Source: Bacilli bacterium
GTDB lineage: Bacteria > Bacillota_I > Bacilli_A > RFN20 > CAG-826
DNA length: 64,000 bases
NCBI GenBank assembly: GCA_900767605.1
Contig: CAAFZT010000010.1
Coordinates: 1-64,000 of the forward strand
Reading direction: 5' to 3'
Both the position numbers and the translations under genes were made by a program. Of this stretch, positions 35,231-42,459 are shown one piece after another. Positions within the stretch are counted from its first letter, which is position 1, and each line of letters opens with the position of its first letter. Under the pieces are notes generated by a model. The model was not told the DNA's origin and did no database searches. It saw nothing but the letters and a program-made list of their open reading frames with translations.

Positions 35231-35340
35231 AACGAAAACTCAAAACAAAATACCACGAAAACTCAAAACGAAACGCAACGAAAATTCAAAACAAAATACA
35301 ACGAAAATTCAAAACGAAATGCAACGAAAACTAAAAATTA
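35231..35340 (+). repeat. 23-bp tandem repeats, iteron-like, before an ATPase gene
   Basis: Units begin at 35231, 35254, 35277, 35300 and 35323 (partial). All have a period of 23 bases and the core ACGAAAAYTCAAAACRAAAY. Units alternate between CAAAA and CGAAA in the second half, giving a 46-base higher-order pattern. There are no variable spacers. A TATAAT box (35366-35371) and the ATPase start (35390) follow. Short, strictly phased direct repeats at about two helical turns are typical binding arrays of replication or partition proteins or autoregulators. Confidence 0.8.
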
Positions 35341-35389
35341 GGTTTTAAATATTCGATGAATTCAATATAATTCATACAAAGGTAATTTT

Positions 35390-36670
35390 ATGTATAAAGA
35401 GCGTATTATTGATCGGGTATTAGATGATGTGACGTCCGTTTTTAATGCCGTAAATATCGTCGGTCCAAAAGGCTGTGGCAAAACCACGACTGCCAAACAA
35501 AGGGCAAAAACCATCATTGAGTTTCAAAATGAAGAAGAAAGAGAAAACCTCTTAATGATTGCCTCCACTTCCCCTATTCAATTTTTAAAGGATCCTAAGC
35601 CTATACTTTTCGATGAATGGCAGGACGCTCCAAAAATTTGGGGCACGATTCGAAAGGACTGTGATGACCACCCCGAGGATGTTGGATCCTATTACTTGAC
35701 GGGTTCGAGTTCGGCAAAAGTTGATACGCCACACACAGGCACCCTACGGATTGCGACTATACGAATGAATCCTATGAGCCTATATGAGCTAGGACATTCG
35801 AATGGAGAGGTCAGCCTCCGAGAACTGTTTGCCAATCCCGCCTCTTTTTCTGGATGCAAATCCAACATGAAAATCGAGGATGTTATTAATGCCATATGTG
35901 TAGGCGGGTGGCCTAGGGCCATACAATTTGGTGATGTTCATTTGCAACAGATGATCGCCAAAGAACTTTTTAAACAAACGTATTCAGTAGATGTTTCCCG
36001 GGTAGATAAAACCAACAGGAATCCGATGCTGGCGAAAGCAATCCTCCAGTCTTATTCCCGAAACATTTGTACTTTAGCGGAATTAAAAACAATCTACGCG
36101 GACGTCAAAAGAAACTTCAGCGTTTCCGATGCCACTATTTCCGACTATATTCGTGCCTTGTCGGATCTTTACATTGTTGAGGATATCGACGCGTGGTGTC
36201 CTGCAATTCGTAGCAAGTCCAATTTAAGAAGTGGAAAGAAACGAAATCTTGTCGACCCGTCCATTGCGGTTGCCGCTTTGGGACTGTCGCCAGAATATTT
36301 CTATCGTGATTTCAAGACTTTGGGATTTTTGTTTGAGTCGCTATGCATTCGCGATTTAAAAATCTATTCTCAACCGCAAAATGGCGTGATGTCTTATTAC
36401 CATGATCGATACGGTTTAGAAGCAGACGGCGTTTTGCATTTAGAGGATGGGCGTTACGCGTTAATTGAATTTAAATTAGGCGGGAATGAAATTGACAAAG
36501 GCGCCGAGCATCTTTGCGAAATAGAAAGACTGATCGAAACTTATAATGAAAAAGAAAAACAATGCCCCCTTTTAAAGCCAACCCTAAAAATGGTTATTAC
36601 GGCCACGGAATATGGGTATCGGCGCGACGACGGGGTTCTTGTTATCCCTATTGGTTGCTTGAAACACTAG
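35390..36670 (+). CDS. AAA_14/DUF4143 ATPase with nuclease-like C-terminus
   Basis: The 426-residue soluble protein has a P-loop GPKGCGKTTT (25-34) and Walker B PILFDEWQ (71-78), followed by YYLTGSSS, the sensor strand of this family. A winged-helix region lies near residues 240-265 (ATISDYIRALSDLYIVEDI). The C-terminal DUF4143 domain has EADGVLHLEDGRYALIEFKLG, a PD-(D/E)xK-like pattern. The family is abundant in gut bacteria in many paralogous copies and its function is not established. Tandem 23-bp repeats stand directly before the promoter. AAAGG lies 8 bases before the start. Confidence 0.88.
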   Translation: MYKERIIDRVLDDVTSVFNAVNIVGPKGCGKTTTAKQRAKTIIEFQNEEERENLLMIASTSPIQFLKDPKPILFDEWQDAPKIWGTIRKDCDDHPEDVGSYYLTGSSSAKVDTPHTGTLRIATIRMNPMSLYELGHSNGEVSLRELFANPASFSGCKSNMKIEDVINAICVGGWPRAIQFGDVHLQQMIAKELFKQTYSVDVSRVDKTNRNPMLAKAILQSYSRNICTLAELKTIYADVKRNFSVSDATISDYIRALSDLYIVEDIDAWCPAIRSKSNLRSGKKRNLVDPSIAVAALGLSPEYFYRDFKTLGFLFESLCIRDLKIYSQPQNGVMSYYHDRYGLEADGVLHLEDGRYALIEFKLGGNEIDKGAEHLCEIERLIETYNEKEKQCPLLKPTLKMVITATEYGYRRDDGVLVIPIGCLKH

Positions 36671-36798
36671 CCTTTCGAGGAACGGGGTTTGCTGCCCATG
36701 GTGCCGTCTACGACAACTAAAACCCTGGGTCACGGAAGAACAAGTTATCTCGATGGTAATCGAGTAATTTCTGTTTGATAAGAACGGTTTAGAATTTT

Positions 36799-36831
36799 AA
36801 TTAGGTATAAATTGGCAAAAAATACCTAATT
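36799..36831. promoter_or_regulatory. Perfect 10-bp inverted repeat before fic
   Basis: AATTAGGTAT (36799-36808) and ATACCTAATT (36822-36831) are exact reverse complements with a 13-base spacer, located about 40 bases before the Fic start codon. The Fic protein carries a winged-helix C-terminus, so autoregulation is plausible. Confidence 0.65.
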
Positions 36832-36869
36832 GGAATTGTATTTTAAGGATTGGCCATTAGAATAAGGGC

Positions 36870-37910
36870 ATGAGATTTTTTGATTTGGAAGCGGAATGCC
36901 TGCCTATTGCAGCAAAGCCAGAAGTTCAAATTTTAGTGCGTTCTATTGAGGGGTATCGTGGTTCTAATGCAAACATGCCTCGATTAAAACGTCTGAATCG
37001 TTTACACGAGCAATCTAAAAGAAAGAGCACAACCTCTTCGAACGCGATCGAATCCATTCAGGTGAGTCCAAATCGTGAAAAAGAATTACTTGAGGATCAT
37101 CAAAGCCCCGTTAGCTATGAAGACTATATGCTTTTTGGGTACAACAAAGCTTTGGAACTTGTCTTCAAAACCTATGCTTTCCAACGTCTGGACGAGGATT
37201 TTATTTGCAGGCTTCATCGCATTCTCTACGAAGATTGGAATCCGGCTTTCGGCGGGGCTTACAAAAAACAGCAAAATTATATTGTTTCTCAAGACGATAA
37301 AGCGAATTCCCGCGTGGTATTTGCTCCGCCCAGTCCAGAAGAAGTGCGTGGCTTGATGGGAAATTTGCTCTATCAGTTTGATCTTCAAATGTCGAACCCC
37401 GTCACGGATCGATTGGTGGCGATTGCCAATTTCATTCTTCATTTCGTCTGCATTCATCCCTTTTCGGATGGAAATGGCCGCGTATCCAGGCTTTTAACGA
37501 CTTTTTTGCTTTTAAAGTACGGATATGAACTCGATTTGTATTACCCGTTATCCTATTTGATCCTCCGCCATTTAGATGGCTACTATGACTCGCTGTATCA
37601 AGGTGGCTTAAATTGGAACGAAGGGAAAAACGATTCCACGCCCTTCGTGGTTTACCTTTTGGGACGGATTTTAGAAGGGTATCGGAAATTGACTTACATG
37701 ACCTCCATCAACGGGATGGAAGGAACTTGTCCGGAAAAAGTGCTTAAGGCGGTGACGGATTCGGATTTGCCTATTTCTAAAGCCGGTTTGGAAGAAATTT
37801 TATTCCGCTACACCAGGAACAGCATTGAAAAAGCCCTGAAGGAATTATTGGCCCAGAAGAAAATCCGCTTAGTTCAATCGGGCCGGTACGCGAAATACTT
37901 TCGAGTCTAA
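36870..37910 (+). CDS. Fic-domain protein (AMP-transferase fold) with winged helix
   Basis: The 346-residue protein has the Fic core HPFSDGNGRVSR (His196 to Arg207), the full HxFx(D/E)GNGRxxR motif for nucleotide transfer. The N-terminal SNAIE segment (57-61) matches the (S/T)xxxE inhibitory helix of class II Fic proteins, whose Glu blocks ATP gamma-phosphate binding. The C-terminus (about 285-346) is a winged-helix of the type fused to many Fic proteins. The protein should be autoinhibited and may modify and regulate its target or its own gene. It is preceded by a strong inverted repeat and a weak ribosome-binding site (AAGGG). Confidence 0.9.
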   Translation: MRFFDLEAECLPIAAKPEVQILVRSIEGYRGSNANMPRLKRLNRLHEQSKRKSTTSSNAIESIQVSPNREKELLEDHQSPVSYEDYMLFGYNKALELVFKTYAFQRLDEDFICRLHRILYEDWNPAFGGAYKKQQNYIVSQDDKANSRVVFAPPSPEEVRGLMGNLLYQFDLQMSNPVTDRLVAIANFILHFVCIHPFSDGNGRVSRLLTTFLLLKYGYELDLYYPLSYLILRHLDGYYDSLYQGGLNWNEGKNDSTPFVVYLLGRILEGYRKLTYMTSINGMEGTCPEKVLKAVTDSDLPISKAGLEEILFRYTRNSIEKALKELLAQKKIRLVQSGRYAKYFRV

Positions 37911-37941
37911 AAACCCATTCTTTTAACGAATTTTCTTATTG

Positions 37942-37971
37942 TTCCAATAAAAACACGTTTAGAATCGTATT
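37942..37971 (+). promoter_or_regulatory. Probable ECF promoter of the sigma operon
   Basis: TTCCAATAAAA (37942-37952), 13 bases, then CGTATT (37966-37971). The same two blocks with the same 13-base spacing recur at 39613-39642 before the downstream lipoprotein. Only 5 bases separate CGTATT from the sigma start codon, so the transcript would be leaderless or nearly so. Confidence 0.7.
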
Positions 37972-37976
37972 CACTT

Positions 37977-38519
37977 ATGATGAACGAGCAGGAGAAGAAA
38001 TTGCAATCGTACCTTCCTGCCTTCCAAAAGAAGGATTTTTCCTCGTTCACCGAATTCTATGAAGAGGCCAAACGGCCGATCTTCTATAACATCTACGCCT
38101 TGACGAAATCGCGGGAGGATTCCGAAGACATCCTCCAAGCGACATTCGTCCGCTTCCTCGAAACGGTGGATGAAGTTAAACCAGGTGCTTCCATTATGGG
38201 CTACCTGATGGTCATCAGCCGTAACCTCGCCCTCGATTCCCTGAAAAAGAAGAAACACGATTACCTAACGGATGAAGATTGGGATACCCAAGGGCGAGAA
38301 GAAGACCGAAGCAGCAACCTCGACGCGGAACGACTGTTAGAGAGAATCCAGGGCATCCTAAAGGACAAGGAATTCGAAATCTTCGTCCTCCACGTGATGA
38401 ACGAGATGTCGTTCCAAGAAATCGCTGAGTGGAAGAAGCGACCCCTCGGCACCATCCTCTGGTCCTATTCCAATTCGCTTAAGAAAATCAGAAAGGAGAT
38501 TCCCTATGAAACGGTTTGA
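37977..38519 (+). CDS. RNA polymerase sigma factor, ECF subfamily
   Basis: The 180-residue protein has the two-domain ECF layout. Region 2 has FTEFYEEAKRPIFYNIYALTKSREDSEDILQATFVRFLE, with the conserved DxxQxTF-like element. Region 4 near the C-terminus has MNEMSFQEIAEWKKRPLGTI as the -35-binding HTH. The start codons ATG ATG at 37977 and 37980 lack a ribosome-binding site, in line with a leaderless mRNA. The 3' end overlaps the anti-sigma gene by 14 bases. Promoters with a common signature stand before this gene and before the lipoprotein at 39676, so the factor probably drives both. Confidence 0.9.
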   Translation: MMNEQEKKLQSYLPAFQKKDFSSFTEFYEEAKRPIFYNIYALTKSREDSEDILQATFVRFLETVDEVKPGASIMGYLMVISRNLALDSLKKKKHDYLTDEDWDTQGREEDRSSNLDAERLLERIQGILKDKEFEIFVLHVMNEMSFQEIAEWKKRPLGTILWSYSNSLKKIRKEIPYETV

Positions 38520-39597
38520 AGAAGATAAGAAAATCGTAAACGCGGTTCAAGAAAACGAAAATTACCAAATCAAGACGACCGCGGATTCGATTCTCGCCGC
38601 CTATGAAAAGCGTCAGCGGGCCAGCAAACCTATCCCCTCCTTCATGCCCAAAAAGAAGAAAACGGGTTGGTTCGTCGGCGTTCCTCTTGTTGGAGCTTTA
38701 ACGGCCGCCGGCATCTGCCTTGGCATTTTCCTTCATCCCTCTTCTCCCTCCTCCCCGGTTCCCTATGCGCCGGATAATTCGCCGACGGTTCTTCGCGAAC
38801 TTGTTTCTTTCGCCTCCTTTAACGGCGGTCAATCTTCTTCCCTTGCTCCCAAAGCCAAGAAATTAAACCTATTGTCGGAGACGGAAGACTATTTAGAACC
38901 ATTGAAGAAAGCTGCATCCAGATTGGATGAGTATTTTGATTTCTTCACCTCTTGCTATGAATTCACCCCGAACGATTTGCAGATCACCAGCGAGAAGCTC
39001 AAAGAGCCCTATACCTTAAAAGACGAGTCCTATGATTACGTCAGTCATTATTCTTATTTAAATAAAGAAGTCTTCTCGTTCTATTACGGGGATTTGAGTT
39101 CTATGGAGAATCCAACGTCCTCCACCTTCTCTGGCGTCTTTGTCCAAGGGGATTCTTCTTATAAGACGACAATCAAGAAAGAAGTAGAAAAGGAAGAAAA
39201 CGAAATCGAAGAAGAAATTTCGATGGAATTCGTGAATACTTCCTTCCCCTGGGATGTCTTCGTGGTTGAAAAAGCCAACGAGACGGAAGAAGGGGAAAGC
39301 GAGAATTCCTTCTGCTTAAAAAAATATTTAGGAATAGACGCGTTAACCCGGGAAGATCCTACTGTCTCGTTCACTTATGAATTTGAATGCGATGAAGAAG
39401 GCACGGAGACTTCCTTTGAAATCCAAGTGGGCAACAACGAATTCTCCTTCGAACATATTACTTATTCTCAAAATGTCTATACCTTCGACGTGGAAGTGAA
39501 GATTCCGCCTGTAGAAATCACGTTTAAGGAAGTGAAAGTCTATGTTGGGGATGCTACAAGAAGCTATATCTACAATTCCCAAAAAATAAATTTCTAA
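38506..39597 (+). CDS. Anti-sigma factor candidate, single-pass membrane protein
   Basis: The 363-residue protein starts behind GAAAGGAG inside the end of the sigma gene. It has a cytosolic N-terminal part of about 52 residues that could bind the sigma factor, one membrane helix (about 53-75, WFVGVPLVGALTAAGICLGIFL), and a large acidic extracellular domain of about 285 residues with many Glu and Tyr. I see no zinc-binding anti-sigma motif. The role is inferred from position and topology; the outer domain would be the sensor. Confidence 0.75.
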   Translation: MKRFEEDKKIVNAVQENENYQIKTTADSILAAYEKRQRASKPIPSFMPKKKKTGWFVGVPLVGALTAAGICLGIFLHPSSPSSPVPYAPDNSPTVLRELVSFASFNGGQSSSLAPKAKKLNLLSETEDYLEPLKKAASRLDEYFDFFTSCYEFTPNDLQITSEKLKEPYTLKDESYDYVSHYSYLNKEVFSFYYGDLSSMENPTSSTFSGVFVQGDSSYKTTIKKEVEKEENEIEEEISMEFVNTSFPWDVFVVEKANETEEGESENSFCLKKYLGIDALTREDPTVSFTYEFECDEEGTETSFEIQVGNNEFSFEHITYSQNVYTFDVEVKIPPVEITFKEVKVYVGDATRSYIYNSQKINF

Positions 39598-39612
39598 AAA
39601 ATTTTCCAAAAA

Positions 39613-39642
39613 TTCCAATAAAAGGTTTTTCCCGCTCGTATT
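39613..39642 (+). promoter_or_regulatory. Probable ECF promoter of the lipoprotein gene
   Basis: TTCCAATAAAA (39613-39623), 13 bases, then CGTATT (39637-39642), the same layout as the site at 37942-37971. The lipoprotein start is 33 bases downstream, with AAAGGAG in between. Confidence 0.7.
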
Positions 39643-39675
39643 TATAGGTGAAAGCACCAAAAGGAGAAACCTAAA

Positions 39676-40584
39676 ATGAAAAAGAAAATTGTGCTCATGA
39701 CGATGATGACCGCCGCTGCCGCTGGGGTCATGCTTGCAGGATGCAATGGAGGAGCGACCCCTGCTGCTCAAACTCCGGAGGACACCATGGCCCTCCAAGC
39801 CGCCTCTGCGATTCAACAGGCCGCTGTCCTTGCCCCGTCCGCGGGACTTCGTGCCGCTGTCCTTCCCTCGCTTGATTTCAACTTCAACCTCTCGATGGAA
39901 GGAATCCTTCCGACCCTCGATCTCTTCTTGGAGAATGGATTCCAAGTCAATTCGAAAAAAGTCGAAGGCGAATTCGAATCTAATGGAGTGACCTATCACT
40001 TCCAAGAAACCATTTCCTACACGGATACCGCTGGTGAAGAAAAGACCTACACCCTTCTTTACAACATGACCGGTTCGAAAACGGAAACCGAAGAGGATGA
40101 AACGGAAGTCACCACCAATTTTGAAGGTGTTGCGACGATCAATGAAAACACCACTTGGAAATTTAGCAGCACGATCAAAGCCGAAACCGAAGGCAAAGAC
40201 AGCGAATCCAGCGTCGATTTCACCCTTTGGACCGGTGCAAATTCCTATATCGCCGTTACCCAAGAACACGAAATTGAAGAAGGCGAAGCCGAAATGGAAT
40301 TCGCGTATCGCGTTGTTTCTAACGGCGTGACCGTGAATGCCTTCAAGATCGGCATCGAAACCGAAGGCGAATCCCACAAGATTGAATATGAAATCGGCGG
40401 ACTCGAATTCGAGATGGAGAAGCGCGTCGATAAAGAATCTGGCGAGACCCTCTATTGTGTCTCTCTTGAGACGGAAAGTGGCAAAGAGGCCAAAGCAGCG
40501 TTCCGCAAAGTCGTCGACGAAAACGGCAACGTCTCGTACTCGCTCGTCTTCGACTACAGCAACAATAACTCCAGCAGCAAATAA
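39676..40584 (+). CDS. Lipoprotein, target of the ECF sigma system
   Basis: The 302-residue protein has its lipobox ending at Cys23 (VMLAGC). The mature part is beta-rich and very acidic, with repeated strands containing alternating Glu and Thr (for example TGSKTETEEDETEVTT). It ends in an Asn/Ser-rich tail. No family is recognised. It shares its acidic, strand-rich character with the extracellular part of the preceding anti-sigma protein, so the two could interact or derive from one module. It has its own ECF-type promoter and a terminator after it. Confidence 0.8.
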   Translation: MKKKIVLMTMMTAAAAGVMLAGCNGGATPAAQTPEDTMALQAASAIQQAAVLAPSAGLRAAVLPSLDFNFNLSMEGILPTLDLFLENGFQVNSKKVEGEFESNGVTYHFQETISYTDTAGEEKTYTLLYNMTGSKTETEEDETEVTTNFEGVATINENTTWKFSSTIKAETEGKDSESSVDFTLWTGANSYIAVTQEHEIEEGEAEMEFAYRVVSNGVTVNAFKIGIETEGESHKIEYEIGGLEFEMEKRVDKESGETLYCVSLETESGKEAKAAFRKVVDENGNVSYSLVFDYSNNNSSSK

Positions 40585-40601
40585 GACCGATTCTCGGCAG
40601 G

Positions 40602-40627
40602 GGACCTCGCATGGGCGGGGTCCTTTT
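40602..40627 (+). terminator. Terminator of the ECF operon
   Basis: GGACC-T-CGC and GCG-G-GGTCC pair around ATGG, followed by TTTT. It is located about 18 bases past the lipoprotein stop. Confidence 0.8.
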
Positions 40628-40634
40628 CCTTGTT

Positions 40635-40752
40635 TCAGGATGTATGGGCGGAAATCGTCTTCTTTTCCAGGGATTCCATGTCGTTGTTTTGAATCATGAA
40701 TTGTTCTGCTTTTCGAAAGTCGATTGTCGCCTTTAAAAAATCCAGGCACTGC
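40635..40752 (-). pseudogene. Decayed 3' end of a second ToxN-like gene
   Basis: The minus strand encodes FLKATIDFRKAEQFMIQN, then a short divergent tail and TGA. This aligns with the intact toxin's FLKATVDFKKVEEFMIQN at the same distance from its C-terminus. The upstream part is lost. So a paralogous toxin gene once lay here, about 600 bases beyond the intact one. Confidence 0.7.
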
Positions 40753-40828
40753 ACTGGTAATCCTAAGTAGACATTTGTACCAGGAAAAGTGCACGCCGGG
40801 ATGCGACTGTCGAAAGGAGAACTTCTTG

Positions 40829-40984
40829 ATGAACCAACAGCAAAAACTTCTCGTTAGAAAGCAACTTCGCCCTCAAGAACCACTTTGTAAGGTGCAAAAA
40901 AGTTTGCGGTTCCTTTTACTTTCCGTGTTATTCGTCAGCCTTGCCGGAAACGTCTTTCAGGTAATAGCCACCTGTCTTTTTTGA
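40829..40984 (+). CDS. Possible small membrane peptide
   Basis: The 51-residue frame has AAAGGAG 9 bases before ATG 40829. It has a basic N-terminal half and a hydrophobic segment, SLRFLLLSVLFVSLAGNVF. Its 3' end overlaps the AlbA-type relic on the other strand. It may be a remnant of a longer membrane protein or simply chance; the good ribosome-binding site is the only real support. Confidence 0.22.
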   Translation: MNQQQKLLVRKQLRPQEPLCKVQKSLRFLLLSVLFVSLAGNVFQVIATCLF

Positions 40985-41262
40985 TCCTCTGAGCTCAATA
41001 TAATTTTTCAGTTCTCTTTTTATCGAGTTCCTGATCATCTCAATCGTTATCTTTTCGCCACCTTCCGAAAGGATTTCATATATTCTGCCGGCCTTTATCC
41101 CAGGGTTGCTCTCCACCGTCCTTATGATGGACAATCCAAGCTTGCTTATTTGGTCATTTATTTGGTCATTGTAGTTGAGGCTAGGAAAATACACGATGAA
41201 GAAGTTCTCGCTGTCGCAAAATACGGAATCCCTGCCAGCGCCCTTATAAGCATTAGGACTCT
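40928..41262 (-). pseudogene. AlbA/Schlafen-type ATP-binding regulator, C-terminal relic
   Basis: The minus strand encodes GAGRDSVFCDSENFFIVYFP, then a winged-helix-like region (NPGIKAGRIYEIL, RNSIKRELKNYIELRG) and the hallmark end RGSKKTGGYYLK. This is the C-terminal part of AlbA_2-domain ATP-binding proteins. A stop codon stands directly upstream in frame (near 41265) and the N-terminal AlbA domain is missing. It sits between the intact toxin and the decayed toxin fragment. Confidence 0.65.
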
Positions 41263-41342
41263 AGGTACCCAGTCTCGTAATTCTCCGTAAGGTGACAAAG
41301 TAATCGGCGCCCCACATTTAATGAAAAGAGTCCCCTTTTTTC

Positions 41343-41948
41343 TTACTTCAGGACGAAGGATTGCAGTTTGTTTTTCTCTATAAGCGTCTCGCCGTCGTAG
41401 TTCTGAATCATAAATTCTTCCACCTTTTTAAAATCGACGGTTGCCTTTAAAAATCCAGGTACTTTTCTTCCGGACCAATAAGTCCGATTCTTTTCATTGA
41501 TTTTGTATCGATAAACCCAATTTGCCTTTTTTACGATGAAGTCTTTGTGTTCATCAATCCATCGAGCCTCATTTGACAGAAGCTGCCCGTAATTGTTGCC
41601 TTCTGGGTCTGAGAGGCGGGTGTATTTGCTTAAAGAAATCTCTTGGATTTGACTTAGTGGGACTGGAATCATGTTGTTAAGCAAAACTTTTCCTAAAAAT
41701 GTTCCATTTTGGTGAACCATTCGAAGGATTGTTTGGGTGGATGGCTTCAGTTTGCCATCTTCCCCATAATCTCTAGGGTCCTTTGAAGAGAGGGGAAGGA
41801 AGTAGTGAAAGGGTTCGATAAAGACAAGAAAACCAACATAGGGACGGTTGTGTTTTCGGTCATTTTCGTGATTGGACAAAACCCTGTGATCGATGGCGGA
41901 AAGTCGCGAAATGTATTCGTCGGACACGGAAAAAAGATGAATGCTCAT
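41343..41948 (-). CDS. Type III toxin-antitoxin endoribonuclease, ToxN/AbiQ family
   Basis: The 201-residue protein has the family pattern: VSDEYISRLSAIDHRVLSN, RPYVGFLVFIEPFHYFLPLSS, VLLNNMIPVP, and a late helix with Tyr/Lys residues. ToxN toxins are sequence-specific RNases held inactive by repeats of an antitoxin RNA that they process themselves, often aborting phage infection. GAAAGGAG precedes the start at 41948. Upstream on the same strand are a terminator and a 39-base RNA repeat array, the classic promoter-repeats-terminator-toxin order. Full length and undamaged. Confidence 0.88.
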   Translation of the reverse strand: MSIHLFSVSDEYISRLSAIDHRVLSNHENDRKHNRPYVGFLVFIEPFHYFLPLSSKDPRDYGEDGKLKPSTQTILRMVHQNGTFLGKVLLNNMIPVPLSQIQEISLSKYTRLSDPEGNNYGQLLSNEARWIDEHKDFIVKKANWVYRYKINEKNRTYWSGRKVPGFLKATVDFKKVEEFMIQNYDGETLIEKNKLQSFVLK

Positions 41949-41976
41949 ACCTTGAATGGCTCCTTTCAGGCAAAAA

Positions 41977-42025
41977 GAAAAGCGGGGATATGCAATTCTC
42001 TTAAGATGATGATATTTCCCCGCTT
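41977..42025 (-). terminator. Leaky terminator between antitoxin RNA and toxN
   Basis: On the minus strand AAGCGGGG and CCCCGCTT close a stem with extra ATAT pairing inside and a loop of about 22 bases, followed by TTCTTTTT. In known ToxIN loci this position sets the RNA-to-toxin ratio by partial read-through. Confidence 0.8.
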
Positions 42026-42123
42026 GATTTTAAAGCTCCGCACTATGTGGCAGCGGCCGTCCAAGATTTTAAAGCTCCGCACTATGTGGCAGCGGCCGTC
42101 CAAGATTTTGCAAGTTTCCTTGC
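42026..42123 (-). ncRNA. Antitoxin RNA unit 1 (ToxI-like), two 39-base repeats
   Basis: Units start (plus-strand phase) at 42026 and 42065, with an identical 39-base sequence, and a third partial unit begins at 42104. Transcribed on the minus strand, each unit ends GCGGAGCUUUAAAAUC. The RNA begins with a hairpin, GCAAG-GAAA-CTTGC (42123-42110), whose loop is a GNRA tetraloop. There are no variable spacers, so it is not CRISPR. Repeat length fits type III antitoxins (about 34-45 bases). It directly precedes toxN. Confidence 0.85.
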
Positions 42124-42130
42124 GACTTCT

Positions 42131-42158
42131 ATTTTAGAGCATTTCTCCCTATCGTCAA
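42131..42158 (-). promoter_or_regulatory. Promoter of antitoxin RNA unit 1
   Basis: On the minus strand TTGACG (42158-42153), 16-base spacer, TAAAAT (42136-42131). The layout is identical to that before unit 2. Confidence 0.75.
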
Positions 42159-42194
42159 TACCCCCTGGCGAAAAATTTTTGCTCACGGTTTTAT

Positions 42195-42381
42195 CGAAAA
42201 AAGAAAAGCGGGGGATCATCACCCTTTTTAGAGGACGTCCCCACCTGATTTTAAAGCTCCGCTTTGTACGGCGACGGATACCGAGATTTTAAAGCTCCAC
42301 ATTGTACGGCGGTGGATGCCGGGATTTTAAAACTCCGATTTATACGGCGACGGATACCGAGATTTTGCAAGTTTCCTTGCG
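42195..42381 (-). ncRNA. Antitoxin RNA unit 2 (ToxI-like), three 38-base repeats
   Basis: Units start at 42247, 42285 and 42323, with a partial fourth at 42361, all with a 38-base period. They differ from each other at several positions and from unit 1 in the first half, but keep the end GCGGAGCUUUAAAAUC (with small changes). The same GCAAG-GAAA-CTTGC leader hairpin occurs at 42380-42367. A GC-rich imperfect stem followed by a long T-run near 42195-42245 ends the RNA. No intact toxin gene follows directly; unit 1 does. Confidence 0.8.
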
Positions 42382-42387
42382 CTTTCT

Positions 42388-42415
42388 ATTTTATGGCGGT
42401 TTTTCTTATCGTCAA
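42388..42415 (-). promoter_or_regulatory. Promoter of antitoxin RNA unit 2
   Basis: On the minus strand TTGACG (42415-42410), 16-base spacer, TAAAAT (42393-42388), the same boxes and spacing as for unit 1. Confidence 0.75.
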
Positions 42416-42459
42416 TAGTCCTAAGCAAAAACTGTCATTATGACGTTATTTGTTTCCGG

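Noticed and set aside
35231..35340. A 23-bp array as a CRISPR.
   Set aside because: No spacers; the period is too short and the units are contiguous.
39343..40794. A 483-codon open frame on the minus strand.
   Set aside because: It is antisense to the anti-sigma and lipoprotein genes, has no ribosome-binding site and no domain, and arises from the Glu-rich codons opposite.
42026..42380. Repeat arrays of 38-39 bases that could be taken for a small CRISPR.
   Set aside because: The units follow each other without variable spacers, no cas genes are near, and each array has a promoter, leader hairpin and terminator beside a ToxN-type gene.
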